The translations under genes and the position numbers were made by a program. Shown here in pieces: positions 32,783 to 33,439 of a stretch of 33,439 nt of DNA; the stretch's first letter is position 1; every line of letters starts with the position of its first letter. The notes beneath the pieces were generated by a model. That model had not been told where the DNA came from. It searched no databases and worked only from the letters and a program-made list of their open reading frames with translations. The DNA is taken from positions 1 through 33,439 of the forward strand of contig CALFZO010000098.1 of NCBI GenBank assembly GCA_937952305.1. Reading direction: 5' to 3'. This DNA is from an uncultured Anaerolineales bacterium. Its GTDB lineage: Bacteria; Chloroflexota; Anaerolineae; Anaerolineales; UBA6663.

Positions 32783-33106
32783 ATGGCCATCAACCTGAAA
32801 CCGCTGGGTGACCGCGTCGTCGTCGAACCCATCGAGCAGGAAGAGATCACGGCGGGCGGCATCGTCCTGCCGGAGACCGCCAAAGAGAAGCCGCAGCGCG
32901 GCTTGGTCGTCGCGGCCGGGCCGGGCGCCCGGGATGACGACGGCGACCGCATCGCCTTGGACGTCAAGGTCGGCGACGTGGTGCTGTATGCCAAGTACGC
33001 GGGCACCGAGTTCAAGGTGGACGGCAAGAAGCTCCTGATCCTCAAGGAGAGCGATCTGCTGGCCATCGTCGAAGGCGGCGACGAGCCCAAGAAGACCAAG
33101 AAATAA
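32783..33106 (+). CDS. groES: Co-chaperonin GroES
   Basis: GroES is the 10-kDa lid of the GroEL folding chamber. The 107-residue protein has the family body (MAINLKPLGDRVVVEPIEQE, the mobile loop ITAGGIVLPETAKEKPQRG, and GDVVLYAKYAGTEFKVDGKK) and an extra Lys-rich tail (EPKKTKK), which makes it slightly longer than typical (about 95-100 aa). The start ATG 32783 has AGGAGG about 7 nt upstream; the frame is open from 32720, but that start would lie inside the CIRCE arm. groEL follows after 67 nt. Confidence 0.98.
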   Translation: MAINLKPLGDRVVVEPIEQEEITAGGIVLPETAKEKPQRGLVVAAGPGARDDDGDRIALDVKVGDVVLYAKYAGTEFKVDGKKLLILKESDLLAIVEGGDEPKKTKK

Positions 33107-33173
33107 TCGACCGGCCTTACGCCGGATGAGCACCGCACCAAATCCCGTCTAACCTCTAAAGGAGTCTTCTCCC

Positions 33174-33439
33174 ATGGGCGCTAAGCAACTCGTCTTTTCG
33201 GAAGATGCCCGCCGCCGTCTGCAGCGCGGCATCGACGTCCTGGCCAACGCCGTGGCCACCACCCTGGGCCCCAAGGGCCGCAACGTGGCGCTGGACAAGA
33301 AATTCGGCGCGCCGACCGTCACCCACGACGGCGTGACCGTGGCCAAGGAAATTGAGCTGGAAGACCCGTATGAGAATATGGGCGCCCAGCTGCTCAAGGA
33401 AGCGGCCACCAAGACCAACGACATCGCCGGCGACGGCAC
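33174..33439 (+). CDS. groEL: Chaperonin GroEL, N-terminal part (truncated by window edge)
   Basis: The first 88 codons of the 60-kDa chaperonin are present: MGAKQLVFSEDARRRLQRG, then TTLGPKGRNVALDKKFGAP (nucleotide-binding loop), THDGVTVAKEIELEDPYEN and the segment ending DIAGDG, where the ATP-binding GDGTT motif begins. AAGGAG lies about 10 nt before the ATG. It is transcribed with groES under the CIRCE-controlled promoter. The remainder lies beyond the right edge. Confidence 0.98.
   Translation, partial: MGAKQLVFSEDARRRLQRGIDVLANAVATTLGPKGRNVALDKKFGAPTVTHDGVTVAKEIELEDPYENMGAQLLKEAATKTNDIAGDG

Overview
This GC-rich bacterial window most probably comes from a Chloroflexota (Anaerolineae-like) chromosome. 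That placement is inferred from the mix of genes: secreted proteins with Pro/Thr or Thr-X linkers and short C-terminal FLP-x-x-R-R tails, an FHA/NfeD pair, a DUF1786 protein, a V4R-like protein, a C39-TPR protein and a CIRCE-controlled groESL. It was not tested by phylogeny; the 16S gene at 2573-4076 would settle it. I see no insertion sequence, prophage, integron or CRISPR array. The window reads as ordinary chromosome with one full-length rRNA locus entering from the left edge.

Layout. 1-4403, minus strand: an rRNA operon read right to left (promoter, leader, 16S, tRNA-Ile(GAT), tRNA-Ala(TGC), 23S cut by the window edge). A 22-bp processing stem can be paired on either side of 16S. 4423-6999, minus: the conserved dnaX-ebfC-recR replication/repair operon, directly upstream of the rRNA promoter. 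7102-9111: tatA, a DUF1992 gene with a LysM/lamin-tail membrane protein, and a YacP/Rae1-type NYN nuclease. 9112-9404: an intergenic stretch with a strong terminator and a possible small RNA. 9405-15326, plus: an LCP-family transferase, surE, and two secreted proteins (a beta-propeller-like protein of unknown function, and a glucose/sorbosone dehydrogenase-like protein with a PKD domain). 15435-21486, plus: DUF1786, V4R-like, a degenerate S41/PDZ protein, a fused homocysteine S-methyltransferase/methylenetetrahydrofolate reductase, and an AlkA/OGG-type DNA glycosylase. 21662-25844: NfeD-FHA (minus), a zinc-dependent phospholipase C-like protein (plus) and a C39-TPR protein (minus). 25932-32529, plus: a methyltransferase, a PAS-PAS-GAF-HD-GYP c-di-GMP phosphodiesterase, a class A penicillin-binding protein and a PilZ c-di-GMP receptor. 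32663-33439, plus: groES and the start of groEL behind a sigma-70 promoter and a perfect CIRCE operator.

How the parts may work together. Much of the window concerns the cell envelope: TatA export, LysM and LCP proteins, class A PBP, NfeD, secreted enzymes. The HD-GYP and PilZ genes flank the PBP, which suggests that c-di-GMP turnover and sensing are linked to wall synthesis or surface behaviour; this is inference from gene order. Several genes (NYN, C39-TPR, methyltransferase, PBP, probably dnaX) have a -10 box 6-9 nt before the start codon and therefore look leaderless or nearly so, while others (groES, groEL, V4R-like, the fused methyltransferase/reductase, dehydrogenase) have clear Shine-Dalgarno sequences. 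The least explained items are the shared C-terminal tail of the two secreted proteins, the S41 protein that has lost its catalytic Ser and Lys, and the candidate small RNA near 9.2 kb.
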